DNA of 10,985 bases from positions 1 through 10,985 of the forward strand of contig DAPV01000106.1 of assembly GCA_002502625.1 (NCBI GenBank), read 5' to 3'. Below the pieces are notes generated by a model. It was not told the DNA's origin. It searched no databases and saw only the letters and a program-made list of their open reading frames with translations. Within the stretch, counting starts at the first letter, position 1. The number at the start of each line of letters is the position of its first letter. A program made the position numbers and the translations under genes. Shown piece after piece: positions 1 through 6,229 of the stretch. The DNA is from Euryarchaeota archaeon UBA125. GTDB taxonomy: Archaea; Thermoplasmatota; Poseidoniia; Poseidoniales; Thalassarchaeaceae.

Positions 1-39
1 ACTCCAATAGCGGTAGCCTCCGGCAGGATCAACCGGATT
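1..39 (-). rRNA. 16S ribosomal RNA, 5' end only
   Basis: The minus strand from about position 39 down to 1 begins AATCCGGTTGATCCTGCCGG and continues into GGAGGCTACCGCTATTGGAGT. This matches the near-invariant 5' end of archaeal 16S rRNA (the region of the classic archaeal forward primers). TCCGG and CCGGA can pair as helix 1, and the intervening TGATC is the strand expected to join the central pseudoknot. Only about 39 nt are present; the rest lies beyond the left edge. The exact mature 5' nucleotide (38-40) is inferred by analogy. The gene is co-oriented with the ribosomal protein operon and lies about 320 bp behind secY. Confidence 0.95.
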
Positions 40-60
40 TCGTGCGAAATCTCGCGATCC
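26..60 (-). other. Leader/16S 5'-end hairpin
   Basis: On the minus strand, leader bases GATTTC (51-46) can pair with GAAATC (41-36) across a GCAC loop. Outside an internal loop, leader GGATC (60-56) can pair with mature 16S GATCC (30-26). The structure therefore spans the processing site and captures bases needed for helix 1 and the central pseudoknot. The pairing is read directly from the sequence; a role in 16S maturation is inferred. Confidence 0.5.
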
Positions 61-110
61 TTCAGGAGTTTTGTTATTGTCGCTTGCTGGTTCTTTGTCA
101 AAATTGACGA

Positions 111-150
111 GGTTACATTTCTTGCACACTTGCATTAGCAAGTTGTAACC
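111..150 (-). repeat. Inverted repeat (hairpin) in the 16S leader
   Basis: GGTTACA (111-117) is complementary to TGTAACC (144-150). Inside it CTTGC (121-125) pairs with GCAAG (138-142), leaving a 12-nt loop and a 3-by-1 internal bulge. A second CTTGC (129-133) could pair with the same GCAAG across an ATTA loop, giving an alternative fold. It lies about 70 nt before the mature 16S end and is probably a leader structure for processing or antitermination; the function is not known. Confidence 0.6.
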
Positions 151-167
151 TTGATTTTCCTACTAAA

Positions 168-202
168 CCACAAGCCGCGCTTGTGGCCGCACCTCTTCGG
201 CC
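168..202 (-). repeat. Two abutting GC-rich hairpins in the 16S leader
   Basis: CCACAAGC (168-175) and GCTTGTGG (179-186) form a perfect 8-bp stem with a 3-nt loop. GGCCG (185-189) and CGGCC (198-202) form a 5-bp stem with an 8-nt loop. They share positions 185-186, so the two can form together only if one loses its last two pairs. No T-tract follows on the minus strand, which argues against an intrinsic terminator and for a structured pre-rRNA leader. Confidence 0.55.
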
Positions 203-264
203 CGTTTCGCCAGATGGGTTTCTTCATCGTCCTAAGACTCAGATCCCAACGCCAGGCTTAACGT

Positions 265-302
265 AGCATCTGTGCGACATACACCCCATATATCAACGTT
301 GA
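265..302 (-). promoter_or_regulatory. Candidate 16S rRNA promoter
   Basis: The minus strand carries TTGATATATGG, with an ATATAT core at 288-293, a reasonable archaeal TATA box. A start site about 22-27 nt downstream would fall near 264-269 and give a leader of about 225 nt. The position where the TFB recognition element should lie is filled by a perfect 10-bp palindrome, TCAACGTTGA (293-302), rather than an obvious purine-rich element. The location between a terminator and the rRNA supports the call; the exact start site is inferred. Confidence 0.45.
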
Positions 303-348
303 GACACGAATTAGACAATCAAACAAATGACTGGGAGGAAATTTCACT

Positions 349-355
349 AAAAAAA
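349..355 (-). terminator. T-tract terminator behind secY
   Basis: Seven consecutive T residues on the minus strand begin four bases after the secY TAA stop. Archaeal RNA polymerase terminates at oligo-T runs without needing a hairpin, and none is evident here. This is the only such run between secY and the 16S gene, and it would mark the end of the ribosomal protein operon. Read-through into the 16S leader cannot be excluded. Confidence 0.55.
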
Positions 356-359
356 GCAC

Positions 360-2294
360 TTATTCAGCACCAAAGAATTCTCTCAAAACAGGGTGCATTT
401 CCATTGCTTGTTCTTTCTGTATCTGCTCATACGTCCTTAGAATGATACCTACGGCTAGAAGGAGACCGGTTCCAGTAGCATTTCCTACGGTTCCAAGAAG
501 ATCGGCTCCTGCTGCCAACAATCCTACGAAGGCACCTGAAAACAGAGTTACGTGTGGAATATATCGCTCGAGAATTTGCTCTAGAACTCTAGGGTTCTTT
601 CTGAATCCAGGTATTTGCATCCCTGTCCTCTCGATCTGTTTTGCCACATCTTTAGCACTCATATTCGTAGTCTCAATCCAGAACTTAGCGAAGACCATTG
701 AACCGACTGTCATGACAATTACATAGGCAACAATATGAATCATAATTTGCCACAACTCATGCCCATAGGCATCCCCGGTCTGATTTAACAATGGTATCAA
801 CCAATCTTGAACACCACCTACCATGGAAATGTACCAAGCTAGTCCATCTTGAGGAGCAGTGGCACCTGCATCATAAGCGCCCAAATATTTGGCAATACTG
901 AAACTACCTTCTCGCCCAAGTATCGGAACAGTAGAAAGAACAGGATGGCTCCAGAATAGAAGAGTGAACATATTGACGTTAGCAAGTAACGCTGCCATTA
1001 GAATCACTGGAATGTTAGATGCATATACCAAACGAATTGGATATTGTCCTTTATGCCCTCTCATTTTGTGATTTGTCAATGGCAATTCAAGTTTAGAAGA
1101 TTCAGCATAAGCTACAACTAAGAACACAATTATGGAAGATACTAGAGCAGCAATCGGATTCGCATGATTCAGTAAAATAACTTCAAACATACCCCCCGAT
1201 CCTTGACCTCCTGACACCATCTCAGAATTTGTTGCGGTTCTCAATGTATAGAAAATCATTGGAAGTGTACCAGATGGAGGATTATCGAGACTCATTGGCG
1301 CTTCAGAGACCATTGGAAGTGGGGAAAGAGTACCGACGAAGGTAGATTGTGCAACCCCAGCAGCGATAAAGAGAGAGATTCCAGAACCAATACCCCATTT
1401 ACTAACTAATTCATCAAGAAGGAATACCAAATATGAACCAAGGAAAAGTTGGACTACAATGAGTGCTTGAGCCCATCCTTGTCCATATTGCAAAATAATA
1501 TCTTGATGAGGATCTAAGAAACCATAGACTTGAGGGATAGATTCTATTGGAATCATAAACAGTACCAATAGTTTTTGAACACCTTGATACAATTGCTTGT
1601 CATCAGAATCTTGAAGATCCAAATTGATGATTTTAGCTCCAGCAAACAACTGCATAATAATCGAAGCAGTAACAATTGGTCCAATACCAAGATGCATGAT
1701 AGAACCTGACGCTCCAGCCATAATCGCTCTAAATGATGAGAAAATATCCAATGTAGATTCAGCTAAACCATAGACCATAACATTCGTCATCATGAAATAT
1801 ACAATGAGAACCAGAGTCGTCGTCCACAATTTAGACATAAAGCGGACGTGCCCATCAGGCTTCTGAATAGAGGGATAAACATCCACTAATCGCTTCAATC
1901 CATAAAGCCGACTTGATTCTTCTCCAGTATAAATTAGACAAGAAATTGATGCAGCAGTACCTGCACCTAGAATCATAATTCCAACTAATAAGAAACCAAC
2001 ATTTTCTGAATTTTCAAAACTGAAATACACTAATCCTACCACATATGCTAACCAAATATACAACTTAGAATATTTTAGAAATTGATTTTCTTTCATCTGT
2101 TCTGGAAGGTCAAAACGGAGACCCCATATAATGAAGAAAGCATATGGAACTGATGCCAAAAGAAGCATTCCAGCCTCGAATTGAGCATCAGTATCGGTAC
2201 CGAATAAAGCATCAGAGCGCCAATAGGTTAAGCCACCCCAATAGATTAATGCCATAGTGATGGCACCAAGCGTATTTACTCGCCTAACTGCCAT
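360..2294 (-). CDS. secY: Preprotein translocase subunit SecY, N-terminally extended
   Basis: SecY is the pore of the Sec61/SecYEG channel that moves proteins across or into the cytoplasmic membrane. The family core starts near residue 143. GIGPIVTASIIMQL (203-216) is the TM2 region, GIGSGISLFI (301-310) follows, RGHKGQYPIRLVYASNIPVI (412-431) contains the cytosolic loop expected to contact the ribosome, and GTGLLLAVGIILRTYEQI (608-625) is the last membrane helix. At 644 residues it is longer than the usual ~430-500, mostly because of residues 1-142, which hold three or four hydrophobic segments (about 8-24, 41-58, 79-93, 98-122). Residues 322-376 and 450-512 also look like long loops. The chosen ATG has GGGTGA five bases upstream and follows uL15 after 35 nt, so the extension appears to be translated. 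It is the last gene of the operon; no adk or cmk follows. Confidence 0.96.
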   Translation of the reverse strand: MAVRRVNTLGAITMALIYWGGLTYWRSDALFGTDTDAQFEAGMLLLASVPYAFFIIWGLRFDLPEQMKENQFLKYSKLYIWLAYVVGLVYFSFENSENVGFLLVGIMILGAGTAASISCLIYTGEESSRLYGLKRLVDVYPSIQKPDGHVRFMSKLWTTTLVLIVYFMMTNVMVYGLAESTLDIFSSFRAIMAGASGSIMHLGIGPIVTASIIMQLFAGAKIINLDLQDSDDKQLYQGVQKLLVLFMIPIESIPQVYGFLDPHQDIILQYGQGWAQALIVVQLFLGSYLVFLLDELVSKWGIGSGISLFIAAGVAQSTFVGTLSPLPMVSEAPMSLDNPPSGTLPMIFYTLRTATNSEMVSGGQGSGGMFEVILLNHANPIAALVSSIIVFLVVAYAESSKLELPLTNHKMRGHKGQYPIRLVYASNIPVILMAALLANVNMFTLLFWSHPVLSTVPILGREGSFSIAKYLGAYDAGATAPQDGLAWYISMVGGVQDWLIPLLNQTGDAYGHELWQIMIHIVAYVIVMTVGSMVFAKFWIETTNMSAKDVAKQIERTGMQIPGFRKNPRVLEQILERYIPHVTLFSGAFVGLLAAGADLLGTVGNATGTGLLLAVGIILRTYEQIQKEQAMEMHPVLREFFGAE

Positions 2295-2329
2295 TTAATT
2301 CACCCATTAACCTTCTATTTTAGAGGAAA

Positions 2330-2755
2330 TTACTCCTCTTCCCATTCGCCCCAGTTTTCACCCTCGGAAATTGTAACTGAACCACCGGCGGATTCGATCT
2401 TCTCAATAGCTCTGGAAGATGCGTGCTCGACAGTAATATGAATAGAACGATGAACTCTTCCTGAACCAAGAAGCTTGTCAATTCCTTTGGAAGTCAAATT
2501 AATGGAATCTTCATCTCCCATCAACAGATCAACTTCTGATACATTGATGCTATTATGCACAGTACGGAGACTTGGATCACGGTTGAAACCGTGCATCCCC
2601 CAGTGACCGGGCATATACTTCAAGCGAGTTAGCAGACGATGCTTGTTCATTCCAGCATTTCCTCGACCACCACGCTTTCCAGCTCCACGACCAGCTTTCT
2701 TGCCGCGCCCATGATAACGGCTACGTCCTCTGAATTTGTTTGTTCTTGATGGCAT
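2330..2755 (-). CDS. rpl15: 50S ribosomal protein uL15
   Basis: uL15 is a large-subunit protein whose basic N-terminal arm threads into 23S rRNA. The 141-residue product starts with a Gly/Arg/Lys-rich stretch (GRGKKAGRGAGKRGGRGNAG, residues 16-35) and continues into the archaeal globular domain with VDLL and the SRAIEKIESAGGSV segment near the C terminus. The length is normal for archaea. The tail is acidic and tryptophan-rich (GENWGEWEEE). The start is set by a junction in which the uL30 stop fuses with the SD, reading TGAGGTGAAAATATG, identical to the uL14-uL24 junction. It lies between uL30 and secY, as in other archaeal spc operons. Confidence 0.97.
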   Translation of the reverse strand: MPSRTNKFRGRSRYHGRGKKAGRGAGKRGGRGNAGMNKHRLLTRLKYMPGHWGMHGFNRDPSLRTVHNSINVSEVDLLMGDEDSINLTSKGIDKLLGSGRVHRSIHITVEHASSRAIEKIESAGGSVTISEGENWGEWEEE

Positions 2756-2764
2756 ATTTTCACC

Positions 2765-3235
2765 TCACATCATCCTTGCAGCAAGATCTTCTATTGCCTT
2801 GCCACGATTACCTAAAGCTCCTCCAACAGAGTAGGCTCTCTTGATTCCACCCCATCCTTTACTTCCCCTAGGAGGATGCAAACGGAATACTCGCTTTAAT
2901 TCTGAAGCATCCTTTATTGCAGCATCCCCAGAAGCTATAGCGGCAGCAAAGGCATCAATACCATCATAATCAGTACAATCTGAAATTGCTGCATCATCTA
3001 CAGGGCGATCACCTGGAAGACGTCCACGTTCACGAATCATCTGAGCAATACTTTCTGAACTAACTGGACCCCATGTAACGAAATCTTTGGCCTTTTGCAG
3101 CATTCCAGCATATGTGTCAGATTCAGGAACAATGACCGCATGGTTAACTTTTGTTAAGTTAAGATAGGACATTGTTTCTCTAATAGAACGTTCTACACCT
3201 CTATCACTTCGAGCTCTAATTACCAACCATGCCAT
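2765..3235 (-). CDS. rpl30: 50S ribosomal protein uL30
   Basis: uL30 is a small alpha/beta protein of the large subunit. The product opens with MAWLVIRARSDRGVERSIRE, followed by TMSYLNLTKVNHAVIVPES, the conserved start of the ferredoxin-like fold. The archaeal-specific C-terminal half contains FRLHPPRGSKGWGGIKRAYS. At 156 residues it matches archaeal uL30 and is much longer than the ~60-residue bacterial form. The ATG overlaps the uS5 stop by one base (TAATG), and GGAGG lies nine bases upstream, pointing to translational coupling with uS5. Confidence 0.97.
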   Translation of the reverse strand: MAWLVIRARSDRGVERSIRETMSYLNLTKVNHAVIVPESDTYAGMLQKAKDFVTWGPVSSESIAQMIRERGRLPGDRPVDDAAISDCTDYDGIDAFAAAIASGDAAIKDASELKRVFRLHPPRGSKGWGGIKRAYSVGGALGNRGKAIEDLAARMM

Positions 3236-3999
3236 TAGGACATCCCTCCTCTAGAAATATGAAGGCGTTCTACATCAGCACGGCTAATTCTTGCAAGATT
3301 TGCTTGCTTGAGTGCATTGAAAGTAGATCTCGCGAAATTGTATTGTGTTCTTGTTTGACCCTTACTACTAGACCAAACGTCAGTAATACCTGCCATCTCC
3401 AAAATCATTCTTCCAGTATCACCAATCACAAGACCCTTACCAGTTGGTGCAGGCATCAATGTAATTCGAGTAGATCCTGCTCTTCCTGTAATCTTCATAG
3501 GAACTGAACGACCTGGCCCTCCGCCAGATTCCCAAGAACCGTTACCTCTCCGAACTGTAATCATATTCAATTTGGCTTGATTTGTAGCTTTCTGAATGGT
3601 AGTTGCTACTTCTTTACCTTTTGAAGTTGCCAATCCTACAACTCCATCTTTGTTTCCTACAACTACCATGACATTGAATCTAGTTCTCTGTCCAGAGTCA
3701 GTCATTCTTTGAATTCTGCGAGGACGACCTATCATCTCAACAAATAGATTTGGCTGGAAGAAAGCGTCAACAATTTCAGGTTCTCTAATCGGCATTCTCG
3801 AAGCAACTGCCTGTTCAAATGTAGTAATATCTCCATTGATAACCATTCGTCCTAATCTTGTTCGAGCTCCATTTGTCATCCATTCACGGAGAGTAACACG
3901 AGGATCTGGGCCTCGACGACGTTGCCCTTGAGAACCATCATCTTCGATTTGCCCTAATGCCCAAGCTAAACCTGGTGCAAGAGTAATTGGTTCACTCAT
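3235..3999 (-). CDS. rps5: 30S ribosomal protein uS5
   Basis: uS5 lines the mRNA entry side of the small subunit and affects decoding fidelity. The double-stranded-RNA-binding-like domain is seen around residues 98-160, with RFNVMVVVGNKDGVVGLATS and the later GSWESGGGPGRSVPMK. The C-terminal S5 fold follows (RITLMPAPTGKGLVIGDTGR). At 254 residues it is somewhat longer than typical archaeal uS5; the surplus is an N-terminal arm of about 40 residues containing QGQRRRGPDPR before the conserved TRLGRMV. Its ATG overlaps the uL18 stop (ATGA) and has GGAGG seven bases upstream, so the start is well supported. Confidence 0.97.
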   Translation of the reverse strand: MSEPITLAPGLAWALGQIEDDGSQGQRRRGPDPRVTLREWMTNGARTRLGRMVINGDITTFEQAVASRMPIREPEIVDAFFQPNLFVEMIGRPRRIQRMTDSGQRTRFNVMVVVGNKDGVVGLATSKGKEVATTIQKATNQAKLNMITVRRGNGSWESGGGPGRSVPMKITGRAGSTRITLMPAPTGKGLVIGDTGRMILEMAGITDVWSSSKGQTRTQYNFARSTFNALKQANLARISRADVERLHISRGGMS

Positions 4000-4511
4000 G
4001 ATGATGCCTCCTCTATTTTGGAACGAGTGGATTCTACAGAAGATGCCAATGAATCACTAATATGTGCTCCATTTATCCTATCTTCATGAGGAAGTACATC
4101 TTCACTATGAGGAAGCCAAAGGCCTGCATCAATCATGCCTTTCAGAGCAGAGAATACGCGATTACCACTGGTAGAAGCAGCTAATCCTATATCTAGAACT
4201 GCTTCTTCAATACCTGCTGCTAAAGCTTTCTTACCTAGAGAAAAGCCGGTTAGATAAGCCGAAGGAACCGATTTGATAGAGGCATCCTTAGGCCATCCAT
4301 GACTACGAAGTTGCGAACTATTTGTTTGAGCCGCAATTTTATCACCATCTTTTTCGTAGGTAACAATTTGAGCTACAATTCGAGAATTACTAACGCGAAC
4401 TACGGCTCGAGGCATTTCACCTCGGAGGAGTTTCAATCTACGTCTGTAGTCTGTCTCGCCTGTGCGTCTTCTCTTGTATTTTAGACGCTGATTCTTTCCA
4501 TGAACTGCCAT
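3996..4511 (-). CDS. rpl18: 50S ribosomal protein uL18
   Basis: uL18 binds 5S rRNA and, with uL5, attaches the central protuberance. The basic N terminus (NQRLKYKRRRTGETDYRRRL) is the archaeal/eukaryotic signature. RAVVRVSNSRIVAQIVTYEKDGD and the Leu/Gly-rich AYLTGFSLGKKALAAGIEEA follow. With the ATG at 4511 the protein has 171 residues, normal for archaea. The frame stays open one codon further to a GTG at 4514. I prefer the ATG because it overlaps the eL19 stop by one base (TGATG) and lies nine bases after GGAGG, although the GTG is six bases from the same SD and is not excluded. The next gene, uS5, overlaps by four bases. Confidence 0.96.
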   Translation of the reverse strand: MAVHGKNQRLKYKRRRTGETDYRRRLKLLRGEMPRAVVRVSNSRIVAQIVTYEKDGDKIAAQTNSSQLRSHGWPKDASIKSVPSAYLTGFSLGKKALAAGIEEAVLDIGLAASTSGNRVFSALKGMIDAGLWLPHSEDVLPHEDRINGAHISDSLASSVESTRSKIEEASS

Positions 4512-4987
4512 CACTCATCACCTCCTAAGGTAATTCCATCCAACTCAATATTGGTCCTCATGTGGGCGATTGAACGATATGTTCCTCCTTTCGCCTTTCT
4601 GTAATAATATCGATATTGACTTGGTACAATTTCTCCGGTATCCCGAAGTCCCTTCAAAACACGACGTTGAGCACGAATCGTCTTCATCCAACGTTCCTTC
4701 TTTGGAGTTCTTGCCTTCTTGGAACCTTTTCGACTACCATGACCAACTCGACGCCCCTTTGAACGTTGAATTTCGGCCTTACGGGCACGTGAACGACTTG
4801 TTCCTTGGATTGGACGTGCTTTGATTACTCCCTCATCAATTAATTCGCGAATATCATCTTTCTGAACCGCACTAGAAACTTGATCAATATAATCAGGATG
4901 AATCCAAATTCGGTGAACACCAACTATCCTACCTTCACGCCTTGAAAGAATACTTGCAGCCATTCGACGTTGATTTGTAATTTGCAT
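4511..4987 (-). CDS. rpl19e: 50S ribosomal protein eL19
   Basis: eL19 is an archaeal/eukaryotic large-subunit protein near the exit tunnel and an intersubunit bridge; bacteria lack it. The product opens with a helical domain (QRRMAASILSRREGRIVGVH, then IWIHPDYIDQV), followed by DDIRELIDEGVIKARPIQGT. A long Arg/Lys-rich linker (RSRARKAEIQRSKGRRVGHG, then SRKGSKKARTPKKERW) leads to a C-terminal helix that includes YRKAKGGTYRS. The length of 158 residues is typical. The start overlaps the eL32 stop by one base (TGATG) with GAGGTGA six bases upstream. Confidence 0.97.
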   Translation of the reverse strand: MQITNQRRMAASILSRREGRIVGVHRIWIHPDYIDQVSSAVQKDDIRELIDEGVIKARPIQGTSRSRARKAEIQRSKGRRVGHGSRKGSKKARTPKKERWMKTIRAQRRVLKGLRDTGEIVPSQYRYYYRKAKGGTYRSIAHMRTNIELDGITLGGDE

Positions 4988-5652
4988 CAGAGGTCACCTC
5001 TCTTCTCAATTGAACGACGATTCAAGATTCTAATGCCTAATTCATCGGCTTTGATATGTATCGCTAATCTCTTTCGATTTCCTACTCTTTTACCGATTCT
5101 AATCGCATGGGTTTTCGGATCGATTTCATTCAATGAAGATGAATTATGTACAAGAACCTCAATGAAACCTGAAGGATGAAGGTCCTTTGCAGCACGAACC
5201 TTTCCATATCCAACTCTAGCCATAGGAGTTCGATACTTCATATTCAAACGCTGTTTAGACTGGTATCCTTTCGGTTTCCTCCAACCAGATCTAGAGAGTC
5301 TCTTGTACCTATACCATTCTTGACGACGGAATTTTGGTTGCTTTCTAGACTGAGAAGAGCGCAAGGAAAGAGCTTCCTTTGTAGAGTCATCAAGCTCCGG
5401 TTTTTGCTTAGCACGATGAACTTGCTCTTCATCATCCCACTCCTCATCGAAATCATCGAAATCATCATCAAAATCTTCGTCAACTTCTTCATCAACTTCT
5501 TCGTCAACTTCTTCGTCAACTTCTTCCTGAACTTCCTCAGTAGCAGCCTCAAGCCTAGCAATGAGATCTGCTTTCTTTCCGGAGGAGGCAAGACCTAACT
5601 CCTTGAGTAGCTCCTTTAGTTGAGCAACAGTCATATTTCCATAATCTGACAT
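4987..5652 (-). CDS. rpl32e: 50S ribosomal protein eL32 with N-terminal SAP-like domain
   Basis: The C-terminal half is eL32, an archaeal/eukaryotic large-subunit protein: PKFRRQEWYRYKRLSRSGWR (106-125), KPKGYQSKQR, the RVGYGKVRAAKDLHPSG segment (146-162), and RIGKRVGNRKRLAIHIKADE (185-204). The first ~100 residues are extra. Residues 7-37 (MTVAQLKELLKELGLASSGK, then KADLIARLEAA) match the SAP helix-turn-helix pattern, with the Leu-Lys-Leu spacing, the GL(A/S)xxGKKxxLxxRL core and the usual length. Residues 39-77 are almost entirely Asp/Glu/Val/Phe, starting with five EEV(D/Q) units. At 221 residues it is well above the ~130 of simple eL32. Haloarchaeal eL32 also has an N-terminal extension, so the site is known to tolerate one. 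The start has a stop-SD junction, TGAGGTGAAATAAATG. The SAP assignment is by eye. Confidence 0.93.
   Translation of the reverse strand: MSDYGNMTVAQLKELLKELGLASSGKKADLIARLEAATEEVQEEVDEEVDEEVDEEVDEDFDDDFDDFDEEWDDEEQVHRAKQKPELDDSTKEALSLRSSQSRKQPKFRRQEWYRYKRLSRSGWRKPKGYQSKQRLNMKYRTPMARVGYGKVRAAKDLHPSGFIEVLVHNSSSLNEIDPKTHAIRIGKRVGNRKRLAIHIKADELGIRILNRRSIEKRGDL
5479..5538 (-). repeat. Five 12-bp tandem repeats in eL32
   Basis: Five in-frame copies of a 12-bp unit, GAAGAAGTTGAC on the minus strand with one or a few changes per copy, encode EEVQ-EEVD-EEVD-EEVD-EEVD. Copies lie at 5527-5538, 5515-5526, 5503-5514, 5491-5502 and 5479-5490. Four are nearly identical in DNA, pointing to recent slippage expansion. 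A degenerate continuation (EDFD-DDFD-DFDEE) follows downstream. Confidence 0.9.
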
Positions 5653-5662
5653 TTATTTCACC

Positions 5663-6220
5663 TCACTCCGTTCCTGCCTTACTAGTAATGTAAATTCCAT
5701 CTTGGAAAACTCTACGGTCTCTTTTACGGATTTTACATGAACGCTCAATGTTGGCTGCAGTTTGTCCAACCTTCTCAATATCTGCACCTGAAACAATAAC
5801 ATCTACCTTATTTTGAACTTCTACCTTTACTTCACTTGGAGACCAAGGAAGTGGGGCAACTCGTGGAACTTTCTCACCAAACAAGTTAGTAATTGTCATC
5901 TGGTTACCAGACACTTTTATGGTCATTGGGAAGTGAGAATATACTGCCTTGAGTCGATAAGTGAAACCTGTATCTACTCCAGTAATCATGTTCTTAATAT
6001 GAGCAGCCCAAGTTCCACAAAGAGCTTTTTCTTTTCTTCGAGGAAGATCACAATGGACCTCTAATCCCCCATTAGATTCTCGTACAGATATACGATTATG
6101 ACGAAAATCTCTAGTAAGGGAAGAGCCATCTTTGGAGATAGTTACTACTGTACCATCAATACTAGCATTTACTCCATCAGGAGTAGGTATGGCATGAATA
6201 ATCTGATCTAGTTTTACCAT
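5663..6220 (-). CDS. rpl6: 50S ribosomal protein uL6
   Basis: uL6 has two related domains and lies near the factor-binding site of the large subunit by the sarcin-ricin loop. Domain one is seen in ASIDGTVVTISKDGSSLTRD. The family segment GTWAAHIKNMITGVDTGFTY follows at about 69-88. Domain two holds GNQMTITNLFGEKVPRVAPL and the C-terminal ANIERSCKIRKRDRRVFQDG before the end IYITSKAGTE. The 185-residue length is normal for archaea. The junction with uS8 reads TGAGGTGAAAAAATG: the upstream stop abuts the SD, fixing the ATG. Confidence 0.97.
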   Translation of the reverse strand: MVKLDQIIHAIPTPDGVNASIDGTVVTISKDGSSLTRDFRHNRISVRESNGGLEVHCDLPRRKEKALCGTWAAHIKNMITGVDTGFTYRLKAVYSHFPMTIKVSGNQMTITNLFGEKVPRVAPLPWSPSEVKVEVQNKVDVIVSGADIEKVGQTAANIERSCKIRKRDRRVFQDGIYITSKAGTE

Positions 6221-6229
6221 TTTTTCACC

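Larger units (their letters stand above)
40..359 (-). other. Non-coding secY-16S intergenic region with pre-16S leader
   Basis: This 320-bp stretch has no plausible gene. In the direction of transcription it holds a T-tract just after the secY stop, a candidate TATA box (288-293), and a structured segment with four possible hairpins (185-202, 168-186, 111-150 and 26-60) before the 16S start. The middle part (about 165-260) looks richer in G and C than the flanking sequence, as expected for a structured rRNA leader. No tRNA was recognised. The downstream half of any bulge-helix-bulge processing stem would lie beyond the left edge, so that stem cannot be drawn. Confidence 0.75.

Noticed and set aside
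168..186. Intrinsic terminator for secY
   Set aside because: The hairpin lies downstream of the candidate 16S promoter and has no following T-tract; the T7 run at 349-355 is a better terminator.
160..260. Possible tRNA or box C/D RNA in the 16S leader
   Set aside because: There is no TPsiC-like GGTTCGAATC or four-arm fold. A box C-like CGATGA and a CTGA are present but about 160 nt apart, with no paired C'/D' arrangement.
5244..5591. Minus-strand open frame of 115 codons in another frame within eL32
   Set aside because: Its Lys/Met-rich repeats are the 12-bp repeat read out of frame; the eL32 frame is clearly the coding one.
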